From positions 124,001-188,000 of the forward strand of contig CAVXCV010000001.1 of the NCBI GenBank assembly GCA_963760405.1: 64,000 bases of DNA, read 5' to 3'. This stretch comes from RYN-230 sp963760405 (GTDB lineage Bacteria; Actinomycetota; Actinomycetes; Streptosporangiales; Streptosporangiaceae). This document shows, in pieces, positions 17,534 to 26,563 of the stretch; positions within the stretch are counted from its first letter, which is position 1, and each line of letters starts with the position of its first letter. The translations under genes and the position numbers were made by a program. The notes below the pieces were generated by a model. It had not been told where the DNA came from. It searched no databases and was given only the letters and a program-made list of their open reading frames with translations.

Positions 17534-18976
17534 ATGGCTGGGGCCGGGACCAAAGAACCTGGGCAGCGCGCTGCCCGTCCACGCACTGCTGGCCGGCTCC
17601 GCCGTGCCGCCCGGCTGCGCCGGGGGCTCGCGGCGTCCGCCACGGCGGAGCGGCAGCGGGCGGCCCGGCTGGTCCGCCAGGCCGTGGACACGGCCACGGA
17701 CGCCGCCCGGCACCCCGCCGACCATCCCCCGCCGGGCCCGTTCCGGCCCGGCACCTGGCGCAGCCCGCTGCGTGGCCTGTGGCTGACCTCGGTGCTGGCG
17801 GTGGTGCTGCTGGTCGGGCTGACCATTCTCGCCGTGACCGGCTTGCTGTCGTATGCCGCCTACGACCCACACCTGCCCGGGAACGACCAGACGCCCGGCG
17901 CCAGCCTGCTGAAGTTCTACCTGTTCTCCTGGCCGACCCATCCGTCCTGGCTGTACCGGGTGGATCAGGGCGTGCACATCACGCTGGGCCTGGCCCTGCT
18001 GCCGGTAGTGCTGGCCAAGCTGTGGTCGGTGCTGCCCCGGCTGTTCGCCTGGCCTCCGGTCCGTTCGCTGGCCCAGATCCTGGAGCGGCTCAGCCTGATC
18101 ATGGTGGTCGGCGGCGTCCTCTTCGAGTTCGTCACCGGGATCCTGAACATCCAGAACTACTACGTCTTCCCGTTCTCCTTCTACACCGCGCACCTGTACG
18201 GCGCCTGGGTGTTCATCGCCGGCCTGGTCATCCATATCGCCCTCAAGTTCCCGCGCATGCTGGCTGGCCTGCGTTCCCGCAGCCTGCGCCGGGAACTGTG
18301 CACTCCGCTGGCGGGCACCGAGCCGGAGGAACCCGACGAGTCGGGCCTGCGCGCCGCCCGGCCGGCCGCGCCGACGATCTCCCGGCGCGGGCTGCTGGCG
18401 GTGGTCGGCGGCGCGTCGCTGACCCTGGTCGCCGTGGTGGCCGGCCAGTCGATCGGCGGGCTGACCCGGCGGACCGCGTTGCTGGCACCCCGGGGACTGT
18501 CCGCCGCCGGGGCACCCGAGCTGCCGGTCAACCGGACCGCGAAGTCGATCGGGCTGACCGCCGAGGACGTCGGCCCGGCCTACCGGCTGGTGCTGACCGG
18601 CCGGACGTCGGTCTCGCTGACCCGCGAGCAGTTGCTGGCGCTGCCGCAAACCTCCGCCGAACTGCCCCTCGCCTGCGTGGAAGGCTGGTCGTATTCCTGC
18701 CGGTGGACCGGTGTGCGGCTGGCCGACCTGGCCCGGCTGGCCGGGATGCCCGGGCCGGGCGGCGCGTTCGTCCAGTCGATCCAGCAAGGCGGTTTCGGGC
18801 ACACGGCCTTGTCCGGGGACCAGGTGACCGACCCGCAGTCACTGCTCGCGCTGAAGATGAACGGGGTGGACCTGCCGTGGGATCACGGCTACCCGGCGCG
18901 CACGATCGTCCCGAACCTGCCGGGCGTGCACAACACCAAGTGGGTCAAGCAGATCACGTTCGTGGAGCAGATATGA
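17534..18976 (+). CDS. Cytochrome-b-like membrane domain fused to a molybdopterin oxidoreductase domain
   Basis: 480 residues from ATG 17534. After a basic 75-residue N-terminus come about four membrane helices (82-108, 145-165, 185-205, 222-240) with His at 148, 220 and 234 as heme-ligand candidates. SRRGLLAVVGG at 283 resembles a twin-arginine-like motif before a fifth helix. Residues 330-480 match the sulfite-oxidase/YedY molybdopterin domain, with C381 in LACVEGWS as the Mo ligand. Inference: a quinone- or heme-coupled oxidoreductase working outside the membrane. The stop overlaps the next gene by ATGA. Confidence 0.85.
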   Translation: MAGAGTKEPGQRAARPRTAGRLRRAARLRRGLAASATAERQRAARLVRQAVDTATDAARHPADHPPPGPFRPGTWRSPLRGLWLTSVLAVVLLVGLTILAVTGLLSYAAYDPHLPGNDQTPGASLLKFYLFSWPTHPSWLYRVDQGVHITLGLALLPVVLAKLWSVLPRLFAWPPVRSLAQILERLSLIMVVGGVLFEFVTGILNIQNYYVFPFSFYTAHLYGAWVFIAGLVIHIALKFPRMLAGLRSRSLRRELCTPLAGTEPEEPDESGLRAARPAAPTISRRGLLAVVGGASLTLVAVVAGQSIGGLTRRTALLAPRGLSAAGAPELPVNRTAKSIGLTAEDVGPAYRLVLTGRTSVSLTREQLLALPQTSAELPLACVEGWSYSCRWTGVRLADLARLAGMPGPGGAFVQSIQQGGFGHTALSGDQVTDPQSLLALKMNGVDLPWDHGYPARTIVPNLPGVHNTKWVKQITFVEQI

Positions 18977-19770
18977 GCGGCGGGGCTGGCACCGGCGGGG
19001 CACCCGGGTCCGGGGACCCGGCCCGCGGGCCGGGACAGGCAGCGGGCGGCACGGCCAGGCAGCCGGGCCACGCTGGAGGTCCCCCGGACCGGGCAGGCGG
19101 TCCGGGCCAGCCTGAGCGTGCGGCACTGGGAGCGCAGCGAGACGCGGGCAGTCCGCGCCGGAAGGCGGGGCTGGTCAGCTGGGCCCGGCACTGGTACGGC
19201 GCCAACCCGCTGCACCTGCTGGCCCTGATCGCGGCGTTCGCGCTGGCTGGGTACGCGGTCCATGCCGTCGTGGCGGCTGGGCAGTGGCGCGGTTTCGTGG
19301 AATGGTTCGCGGTCGCGATCATTGCGCACGACCTACTGCTGTTCCCGCTTTACTCGCTGGCTGACCTGTCCCTGCGCGGCCTGCTGCCCCGCTGGGCCGT
19401 GCGGAACCCGGTTACCGCGGGCGATGGCGGGCGCCCCCGGGCCGCCGGAGCCCGGCCCGCGCCTGGCCCTCCGGTGCTGAACTACATCCGGATCCCGGTG
19501 ATGTTCTCGCTGCTCCTGCTGGGGGTGTTCTTCCCGCTGATCCTGGGTCTGTCCCAGGGGTATTACCACCGGGCGAGTGGGCTGGGCACGCAGCCGTACC
19601 TGTGGCGCTGGCTGGCCATCACGGGAGTCCTCTTCGCGGGTTCAGCCGTCTGCTACGCCTGGCGCTGGCGCCGGGCTACCGGGCAGGCCCGCAAGCTGGC
19701 CCGGCCGACCCGCCCCGCCCGCCCGGCTCCGCCAGCAGCCCCACGGCGTCCGCCGCGGGCCGTGCCGTAG
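18973..19770 (+). CDS. Four-helix membrane protein coupled to the molybdopterin oxidoreductase
   Basis: 265 residues. A 65-residue Gly/Ala/Pro/Arg-rich N-terminus precedes four hydrophobic helices (about 78-98, 108-128, 170-195, 210-228). It ends with an Arg/Pro/Ala tail. The start overlaps the oxidoreductase stop by 4 bases, so it is almost certainly a partner, perhaps a membrane subunit. His residues (AIIAHDLLLF) might bind heme, but this is not established. I recognise no family name. Confidence 0.8.
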   Translation: MSGGAGTGGAPGSGDPARGPGQAAGGTARQPGHAGGPPDRAGGPGQPERAALGAQRDAGSPRRKAGLVSWARHWYGANPLHLLALIAAFALAGYAVHAVVAAGQWRGFVEWFAVAIIAHDLLLFPLYSLADLSLRGLLPRWAVRNPVTAGDGGRPRAAGARPAPGPPVLNYIRIPVMFSLLLLGVFFPLILGLSQGYYHRASGLGTQPYLWRWLAITGVLFAGSAVCYAWRWRRATGQARKLARPTRPARPAPPAAPRRPPRAVP

Positions 19771-19774
19771 CTCG

Positions 19775-20293
19775 CTAGTAGCCGGACCTGGGGACGTGTT
19801 GCCAGCAGTAGCCGCCGCCGGCGATACCTATATACGTGTGGCAAACGAAGCAGTTCCCGTATTGCCGGTCCATATATTGCTGATGATTCTGAATCCTGGC
19901 CGCAATCATTTGATTCGCCATATTGCCGTACATCTGCCCGGTGGCCTGGCTCGTGCTCTGCTGGATCTGTGCGATCTGAGCCTGGGTAGCGGCGGTAGAA
20001 ACGTACATTTGCTGAACTGAGCTGCGTGTCCCCTGAAGGTTCTGGATCGCGGCGTCGAGCCGCTGCGCGAAAGCCGGGGCTCCCTGCCGGCTGAGCTCGC
20101 CGGCCGCGTGCCTGGCGTTGTTCAGGTCCTGCAGGAACAGGTCAAGCCTGCTCGCTATCGCCTGCAGTTCCGCGAGGGTCAGCGCCCTGGTCGTGTCCCA
20201 GGTGTTCAGGTAGTTCACGATTTGATCGTCGTGCTGGCCCAGCCAGGCAAGCCAGCTCCGCTCGACCTCGGCGGTGGTACTCGGATCGGACAT
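19775..20293 (-). CDS. Helical protein with a C-terminal Cys-His cluster, unknown function
   Basis: 172 residues, preceded by GGGAGGGG. Residues 10-130 are heptad-like and Gln/Ala-rich (TRSSVQQMYVSTAATQAQIA), predicting a long coiled coil. The last 30 residues contain NCFVCH and GGGYCWQHVP, a set of Cys and His that could bind zinc. There is no signal or membrane segment. It converges with the oxidoreductase operon almost end to end (4 bases between stops). Function not recognised. Confidence 0.75.
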   Translation of the reverse strand: MSDPSTTAEVERSWLAWLGQHDDQIVNYLNTWDTTRALTLAELQAIASRLDLFLQDLNNARHAAGELSRQGAPAFAQRLDAAIQNLQGTRSSVQQMYVSTAATQAQIAQIQQSTSQATGQMYGNMANQMIAARIQNHQQYMDRQYGNCFVCHTYIGIAGGGYCWQHVPRSGY

Positions 20294-20345
20294 TGGCCCC
20301 TCCCCATGGAATACCTGGAACGCTAATACCTCCTGCGCAAGACTC

Positions 20346-21572
20346 CTAGCCTTGCTGGCTGATCCACACCGATAGGTGGGCGGGCTCCAGGGCCTGCTGG
20401 ATGACCCCGGCCAGGTCGTCGCGGACCGGGTCCAGGTCCACGGTGTCTTTCAGGCGGGCGGCGAACGCGGCCACGGTCTGGCCGGCGTCGTAGCGGGCCC
20501 GGTTGAACCTGCGGTCCACCAGCTGCTGCACCCGCCGGCGCAGCGGGCTGAACAGCGCTGCCGCCGTCAGCGTCGAGGCGGCCACCGCTACCGGGGAGGA
20601 GAACGACAGCACCCGTGTCGCCAGCAGGACCAGGCCCGCGTATATCCCGACCAGCAGGCCGGTGACGATGGTGTAGGCAAGGGTCCGGCTGATGATCCGG
20701 TCGATCTCATACAGCCGGTAGCGCAGGATGGCGATGGCCATGCTGGCCGGCAGGGCGGCGATCCCGATCACGGCTACGTCGCTGATCACTTGCCAGATTC
20801 CGGAGCGGTTGCTCAGCGCGATGCTGGCCAGCCCGCAAACCCCGCAGACTGCGATCCCGCTGGCCAGCCACTTCAGCTGCTGGCGCCGCTCGCCGCTGGC
20901 GCGGCGGTAGCTGACCGCCTGCTGGATCACGCAGGCCACCAAGAAGACAGACAGCAGCGTGAAGAACAGGTCCTGGTCCGCGCCCCACAGCGCCGCCGTA
21001 CCGGTCGGGTGGTCGATGATGGCAAGGTCGCCGCCGGCATTGATCCGGATATGGTGCCCGGCGACCGCAGTAGCGCTAATGACGAACGCGCCGCCTACCC
21101 ACAGCGCGGCCACGGCCAGGTACAGCCGCAGCGGCCACCGCCACAGCCGCGACGGCAGCCGCCCATCGGGGAACAGCAAGATGGCAGCGGCCAGCAGCGC
21201 GATCGCGGGCGCCCAGGCGGGCTGGGTGAGCACGGCCACCCAGCCCAAGGGCAGCCGCCCGTGACGGAGCAGATAATCGGCCAGCTCATAGGAGGAGGCG
21301 TCGCCGTCGAGCGCGAAGCACACCCCCGAGCCCAGCAGCAGCCATCCGATCGGGTTACCCGGCTGATGCCAGGCCACCAGCAGGCCGACCCCGGCCAGCG
21401 CCAGGGTCAGCAACGCCACAGCGGCAACGCTGCCGGTGTTGTTACCCGCAGCCCGGCCCGCCAGGCCGGCCAGCGGCAGCGAAGCCACCCCCAAGGCCAG
21501 CGCCAGCACGAACAGCACGACCGCCGTGGCCGGCGAGCCCAGCCGCAAGCGGCGCGCCGTGACCTCCGCCAT
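20346..21572 (-). CDS. Multi-pass membrane protein like a kinase-less histidine-kinase sensor
   Basis: About 408 residues from MAEVTARRLR (a longer frame starts at 21671). Eight or more membrane helices are visible. Conserved blocks are WHQPGNPIGWLLLGSG, LLFPDGRLPSRLWRW, RRASGERRQQLKWLASG, LRYRLYEIDRIISRTL and DRRFNRARYDA. These blocks are known from the N-terminal region of some actinobacterial sensor kinases, but no H-box or ATPase domain follows. A paralogue with the same blocks lies at 44262. Role unknown; perhaps a stand-alone sensor or redox membrane protein. Confidence 0.8.
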   Translation of the reverse strand: MAEVTARRLRLGSPATAVVLFVLALALGVASLPLAGLAGRAAGNNTGSVAAVALLTLALAGVGLLVAWHQPGNPIGWLLLGSGVCFALDGDASSYELADYLLRHGRLPLGWVAVLTQPAWAPAIALLAAAILLFPDGRLPSRLWRWPLRLYLAVAALWVGGAFVISATAVAGHHIRINAGGDLAIIDHPTGTAALWGADQDLFFTLLSVFLVACVIQQAVSYRRASGERRQQLKWLASGIAVCGVCGLASIALSNRSGIWQVISDVAVIGIAALPASMAIAILRYRLYEIDRIISRTLAYTIVTGLLVGIYAGLVLLATRVLSFSSPVAVAASTLTAAALFSPLRRRVQQLVDRRFNRARYDAGQTVAAFAARLKDTVDLDPVRDDLAGVIQQALEPAHLSVWISQQG

Positions 21573-21841
21573 CACCAGCGCCTGCCCACTTGCCTGCTGC
21601 TCCTCCCCCACACAGCGCACGCTACCGTCGCATCGTTCCGGGAACGTTACCGCCAGGCCGGAACCTCCCACGCCCGTGCCGTGTCCCCCGTCACCACCCC
21701 GGTCTGTGCGAGTTCAACTTGGTTAAAGGGGACGCAGCGCTGGCCGTGACTCGCGGGAGCGGCCTCCCGTCCGGTTTGATCACGGGTGCCTACGCCAGAT
21801 CCCACCTGGTCGAAAGGCCGCCGATGCCAGTGGCGCAGGGA

Positions 21842-22075
21842 GGTGCTGGCCCGGCGGCAGGCCGCACCCGCTGCACCGGAAGATCATCGTTCCCAGCGAG
21901 AAGCGGCTCCGCACCGTGATTCACGACATCGGCGCGGACGCCCTCGACGAGCTGACCGGGGGCTGGCTGCACGCGCAGGCCGGGCGCGGGCCGACTGGAG
22001 AGCCTGCTGCCCGCGATCGCGATCGAGAGTGGCTGCGCGGCGTCGCGGACGGCAGGTCAAGCTGTGGCATGGTCT
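21842..22075 (+). mobile_element. Remnant of an ISAs1-type transposase
   Basis: In one frame from about 21870 the sequence reads LHRKIIVPSEKRLRTVIHD then IGADALDELTGGWLHAQAG, resembling the N-terminal region of ISAs1/H-repeat transposases. A second frame holds EWLRGVADGR and GRQVKLWHG, matching the start of the catalytic domain. At least one frameshift separates them, and the rest of the element is missing. No terminal repeats were found. It abuts the 3' end of the mannosyltransferase gene. Confidence 0.55.
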
Positions 22076-22102
22076 GGGAAGACCACCGAACTCCGCGCCC
22101 GG

Positions 22103-23717
22103 CTACTCCCGTCCCGGCCCGGCGCCCGGGGCTGCCGAGGCAGAACCGACGGGGACGACCGGAGCAGGGACGACCGGAGCAGGGACGGCAGGTATCTGGA
22201 CGGCGGGACCGGAGCGGACGGCACGGATGGTACGGACCGGGGCGCTGAAGACCGGTGCCGCGGGAGCGACGGGCGCCGGGGCGGCGGATACGGCTGGCGC
22301 CGGGGCGGCGCCGGGCACGGGCGCCGCGGCGGCCTGGCGGCGTCCCCGCAGCCAGCGGGCCAGCGATACCCCGACGGCGAACGCGAACACCAGCGCGTAC
22401 CCGAGGCGGCTGATCGTGTTGATGTTGACCGTCACACCAGGGACGGGGCTGGTGACCGTCAGGTACTTGACCATCGCGAAGCCGAGCCACTCCACCCGGC
22501 CGTCGATGGCCACCAGCATCACCAGAAGCATCGTGTACCAGGGGAACGGCGGGGTGGTGACAGCCAGGGCCACGCCGGTCATCAGCAGCGCGCCCCGCCA
22601 CGGCCGGTCCGGGTCACCGCGCAGGAGCACGAACAGGGCGGTCACGGCCAGGATGACGAACGCGGCCCCGATGGCCCACTTCCCCGGCAGCAGCGCGCCG
22701 AGCAGCAGGAACCGGGTCCCATCGGAATACCCCTCCTGCTGCAGGTAGCCGGGCAGGAAGCCGATCACCCCGCTGCCCACGGCCAGCACGTGCGGCAGGT
22801 AGACCACGGCCGTGGCAAAGGCCGCCGCGGAGATCACGGCCACCGGACGGCGCCGCCGTAGCACGGCCGGCCCGATCAGCAGCGGAGTGACCTTGGTGCA
22901 GATGGCGAGGCCGATCAGGGCACCGCCGGTGAGGGACCGGCGCAGCCGGCCGGGCTTGGCCAGGACCATCAGGGCCGCGGCGGCGATGCCCGCGGCGAGC
23001 ACGTTGAACGTGCGCGTTATTGCCCGCTTCCAGGGCCACCAGCGGGCACCAGGCCCAGAGCACCGCGAGCCGCCGGTCCTTGCCCAGGCGGCCCAGGCCG
23101 TAGAGGAGCAGCAGGGTGAGCGCGACCGCGCAGAAGGCCGCGCCCGCCTGGATCGGGATGGTCCGGCCACCCGGCGGCGACAGGTAGTGCACGCCCAGGA
23201 AGTACGCCTCGGCCACCGGCGGGTAGATGGTGTGCACGGTGGGCCGGTTGATCCGGGCGCAGCCGCTCACCAGCTGGGCCCCGGCTTCCCGGGTGCCGGG
23301 CTTGACGCACCAGATCGCGTGCGGGGCCCCGGGCCACAGCAGCGGGTCGCGCAGCGGGACCAGCTGCCGGGCGGCGGGCACGTACTGGTAGGGGTCGATG
23401 CCGGCCGCCTGGACCCGCCCGTCCCAGATGTACCGGTACAGGTCGTCACTGCTCCGTGGCGGCGCGGACAAGGCGGCCAGCTGGACGGCGATCCCGCCCG
23501 CCAGGATCAGGGCCACCGCCCACCGGCCGGGGATATGGCGGACCAGCCAGGCGCCGCCCGCGAATACCGCCCACAACGTGACCGCGAACGGGACGGCACC
23601 AAGCCTGGTGACGGCGGAGTACGGGTGCACCGACAGGTAGATCAGGCCAGTGAGGATCGCAGCCGCGGCGGCCGCCGCGGGGATCCGGATCATCGTCAGC
23701 ACGCCCCTCATGCTCAC
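22103..23717 (-). pseudogene. GT-C mannosyltransferase-like membrane protein, one frameshift
   Basis: Two frames join to one protein of about 537 residues. Residues 1-235 (start ATG 23717) include SSDDLYRYIWDGRVQAAGID, the luminal acidic motif of polyprenol-phosphate-mannose-dependent GT-C enzymes. After CPLVALEAGNNAHV the frame changes, near 23001-23012, and continues as FNVLAAGIAAAALMVLAKPG. One extra base relative to the expected V-D codons explains the shift. Ten or more membrane helices are present, and the tail is Pro/Ala/Val-rich (VPAPVVPAPVVP). Family role: mannose transfer onto lipoglycan or lipid precursors at the outer membrane face. Confidence 0.7.
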
Positions 23718-23766
23718 AAGCTATTCGTCCCGGGCACCCCGCGACGGGCAGCTGATCAGGCCGTAA

Positions 23767-24440
23767 TCATTCGTTAAGAGAGTCCAGGCAGTCCAGGGAG
23801 CCAGGATCCGGGGTATCGCCGAGGCCGCGGGACAGCGCGGCGAACCAGCGGCCCGCGTCGGACCACACCTCGGTCATGGCCAGCCCGGCGGTGAGGCCGA
23901 TCTCGGTGATCTGGTCAGCGCCGATGGAGGCCCAGGGAAACCACGAGCTCAGCTTGCCCGCATGGCTCAGCCGCACCATCTCCTTGGCCAGCGGGGTACC
24001 CGGCGGCTCCACCTCGACCAGGGCCAGGCCGCCGGCATGAGTAGTTCCGCCACCCGGCTGAGCAGGGCCTTCGGGTCGCCGCCGATGCCGATGTTGCCGT
24101 CGGCGAGAATCACCCGGGCCCAGCGCCCGGTGCCCGGCACGGTGGCGAACACGTCCCGGTGCAGCACCAGCGCCCCGCATGACCGGGCCAGCTCCACGGC
24201 GGACGGGGTGATGTCGATGCCCAGCGCGGGCACCCCCCGTTCACCCAGGGCGACGGTGAGCCGCCCCGGCCCGGACCCGACGTCCAGGGTGTGCCCCTGG
24301 CAGCGGTCCAGGATCGACGTGTCACCAGGCATGACGTGGAGCCAGTCATCGATCCGCAGCGGGGTGCGCCGCCCGTCCGCATACTCGATTTCCGGCCGGG
24401 CGAGGCCGGCCAGGGCATCTTCGTAGAGCTCACCGAGCAC
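23767..24440 (-). pseudogene. SAM-dependent methyltransferase, one frameshift
   Basis: The first frame (from 24440) carries the class I motif TLDVGSGPGRLTVALGERG, then LGIDITPSAVELAR and VILADGNIGIGGD. After SRVAELLMPA the sense continues in the next frame (GGLALVEVEPPGTPLAKEMV) to the stop at 23767. Loss of one G near 24029-24036 would turn the expected Pro-Gly-Gly into the observed sequence. Total length with repair is about 224 residues. It lies 50 bases from the mannosyltransferase on the same strand and near sugar genes; the substrate is unknown. Confidence 0.72.
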
Positions 24441-24547
24441 GCGGTCCCTCCTTCATGAGGCGGCCCGGGTGGGCAGGGGCCTCCCGGGCACGGTCGTGGC
24501 GGCGAAGAGCCTAACGCCCGCCGGGCGGGACCGACCCTTACGGAGCT

Positions 24548-25321
24548 ATGACGGATCTGTCCCGGTCAGCGGCGGAAAGGGGGTGCGGCATCTACGGTGG
24601 GAGGGTGAACACCAACCCCGACCGGCCGGGGCGCATCATCGTGGTAGACGACGATGCGACACTGGCCGACGTCGTCGGGCGTTACCTGACGCGCGATGGA
24701 CACCACGTGGAATGCGTCGGCGATGGCTATGAGGCGCTGCGTCGGGTCGCGGCCGAGCCTCCGGACCTCGTCGTCCTCGACTTGATGCTGCCCGGTATCG
24801 ACGGCCTGGAAGTATGCCGCCGGCTGCGCGCGCAGTGGCCCATCCCGGTGGTGATGCTGACCGCGCTGGGTGAGGAAACCGACCGGGTGGTGGGTTTCGA
24901 GACCGGCGCGGATGACTACGTCACGAAGCCGTTCAGCCCGCGGGAGCTCGCGCTGCGGGTGCGGTCGGTGCTGCGCCGGGCCCGCGGCGGGGGCCTGCCC
25001 GACCCGCCCGCGCTGGGCATCATCAAGGACGGCAACCTGGCGGTCAACCTGGGCGCGCATTCGGTGCTGCTGGCGGAAAGCCCGCTCGGGCTCACCTCAC
25101 GAGAGTACGACCTGCTGGTGTTCCTGATGCGGAGTCCCCGCCAGGCGTTCAGCCGCGAGCAGCTGCTCGCGCACGTGTGGGGCTGGACCTTCGGGGACAC
25201 CTCCACCGTCACCGTGCACATCCGGCGGCTGCGGGAGAAGATCGAGCCGGATCCGACCGCGCCCAGGCGGATCGTCACCGTCTGGGGCGTTGGCTACCGT
25301 TATGAACCAGGAGAAGCATGA
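24548..25321 (+). CDS. OmpR/PhoB-type response regulator
   Basis: 257 residues from ATG 24548. GTG 24605 is an alternative, but both lie too near their GGAG-like sites to decide. The receiver domain has the acidic pocket VVDDD, phosphoacceptor D78 in VVLDLMLPG and K in VTKPFSP. The C-terminal winged helix (GLTSREYDLLVFLMRSPRQ, then TVHIRRLREKIE) is complete. The stop overlaps the histidine kinase start by ATGA, so the two form a two-component system. Targets may include the neighbouring sugar genes. Confidence 0.93.
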   Translation: MTDLSRSAAERGCGIYGGRVNTNPDRPGRIIVVDDDATLADVVGRYLTRDGHHVECVGDGYEALRRVAAEPPDLVVLDLMLPGIDGLEVCRRLRAQWPIPVVMLTALGEETDRVVGFETGADDYVTKPFSPRELALRVRSVLRRARGGGLPDPPALGIIKDGNLAVNLGAHSVLLAESPLGLTSREYDLLVFLMRSPRQAFSREQLLAHVWGWTFGDTSTVTVHIRRLREKIEPDPTAPRRIVTVWGVGYRYEPGEA

Positions 25322-26499
25322 CAGGCATTGACTGGCCTACCTTGTGGCAGGTCACGTACACCGTCGCGGGGATCGCCGTCGCCTCGGCCGCGGCGGGCCT
25401 GCTGAGCGTCCGGCTGCTGGCCAAGCGGTCCCTGGGCACCCTGCTCTTCGTGGTGGCCGCGGTGGTCATCGTCAGCACGATGGCGGGCGTGGGTGTCATC
25501 ACCTGGCAGATGGTCCTCACTCCGGCGGACCGTAACGTGGTGCTGGCCGTGGTGATAATGGCCGGGGTGGCGGGCTTCGCGGTCGCGCTGCTGGTCGGCC
25601 ACCGGGTCACCGCGGTGAGCCGGGTGCTGCTCGGCGCGGTCGCCGATGTCGCCAGCAACGGGTACTACGAGCCGCCGGACGCCAAGCTCCCGGCGGAGTT
25701 CGCCAAGTTGTCCGAGGGCCTGTCCGCGGCGCACGAGAGGCTCGCCGAGTCCCGCACCCGGGAGCGGGCGCTGGAGGCCAGCCGCCGGGAGCTGGTCGCC
25801 TGGGTCAGCCATGACCTGCGCACCCCGCTGGCCGGGCTGCGCGCGATGGCGGAAGCGCTGGAAGACGGGGTGGTGGTCAACTACGAGACGGTCGCTACCT
25901 ACCACACCCAGATCCGGCGGGAGGCCGACCGGCTGTCCGCGATGATCGACGACCTGTTCGAGCTGGCCCGCATCCACGCCGGGGCGCTGCGGCTGTCCCG
26001 CCGCCTGGTAGGCCTGGACGACCTGGTAGCCGAGGCGCTGGCGAGCACCGAGCCGCTGGCCCGGGCCAAGGGCGTCCGGCTGCACGGCTCCTCGGTACGC
26101 GGGCTGCCGGTGCTGGTGGACGCCGACGAGTTCGGCCGGGCCCTGCGCAACCTGGTCACCAACGCGATCCGGCACACCCCGTCCGATGGGCTGGTCGAGG
26201 TGCAGGGCGACCTGCACCGGGGCATGGCCTGCGTCAGCGTGGTGGACGCCTGCGGCGGGATTCCCGCGGACGCGCTGCCCCGGGTCTTCGACGTGGCGTT
26301 CCGCGCGGAGACCGCCCGCACCCCCGGGCCGGACAACAACGCGGGGCTGGGCCTCAGCATCGCCCGCGGCATCGTGGAGGCGCACGCCGGGCAGATCGCC
26401 GTGCAGAACCTCGCCCACGGCTGCCAGTTCGTGATCCGGCTGCCGGTCGGCCGCTCCGCTGCGCCAGCTCCGGCCGACTACGCCCATCAGGCGAGCTGA
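25318..26499 (+). CDS. Sensor histidine kinase
   Basis: 393 residues. Three N-terminal membrane helices (about 12-33, 40-62, 73-93) with only short loops suggest sensing within the membrane. A HAMP-like linker and dimerisation helix lead to H165 in WVSHDLRTPLAGL. The ATPase domain has the N-box (NLVTNAIRHTP), a G1 box read as DACGGIP instead of the usual DxGxG, and G2 GLGLSIARGIV. The system is otherwise full-length. Its stop is followed by a 13-bp-arm hairpin at 26515. Confidence 0.92.
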   Translation: MTGIDWPTLWQVTYTVAGIAVASAAAGLLSVRLLAKRSLGTLLFVVAAVVIVSTMAGVGVITWQMVLTPADRNVVLAVVIMAGVAGFAVALLVGHRVTAVSRVLLGAVADVASNGYYEPPDAKLPAEFAKLSEGLSAAHERLAESRTRERALEASRRELVAWVSHDLRTPLAGLRAMAEALEDGVVVNYETVATYHTQIRREADRLSAMIDDLFELARIHAGALRLSRRLVGLDDLVAEALASTEPLARAKGVRLHGSSVRGLPVLVDADEFGRALRNLVTNAIRHTPSDGLVEVQGDLHRGMACVSVVDACGGIPADALPRVFDVAFRAETARTPGPDNNAGLGLSIARGIVEAHAGQIAVQNLAHGCQFVIRLPVGRSAAPAPADYAHQAS

Positions 26500-26514
26500 G
26501 CCACCCCGGACCGG

Positions 26515-26551
26515 GAACGTCCCGGCGGCCCTGCGGGGCGCCGGGACGTTC
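26515..26551. terminator. Hairpin between convergent genes
   Basis: 13-bp arms (GAACGTCCCGGCG at 26515-26527, complement at 26539-26551) enclose an 11-base loop. It serves both the histidine kinase gene and the convergent epimerase gene. Confidence 0.8.
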
Positions 26552-26563
26552 TACTGCCGGACG

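Noticed and set aside
17026..18972. 914-codon + strand frame before the second membrane gene
   Set aside because: Only the last 265 codons are a real protein; the earlier part lies over MarR and the molybdopterin gene in another frame.
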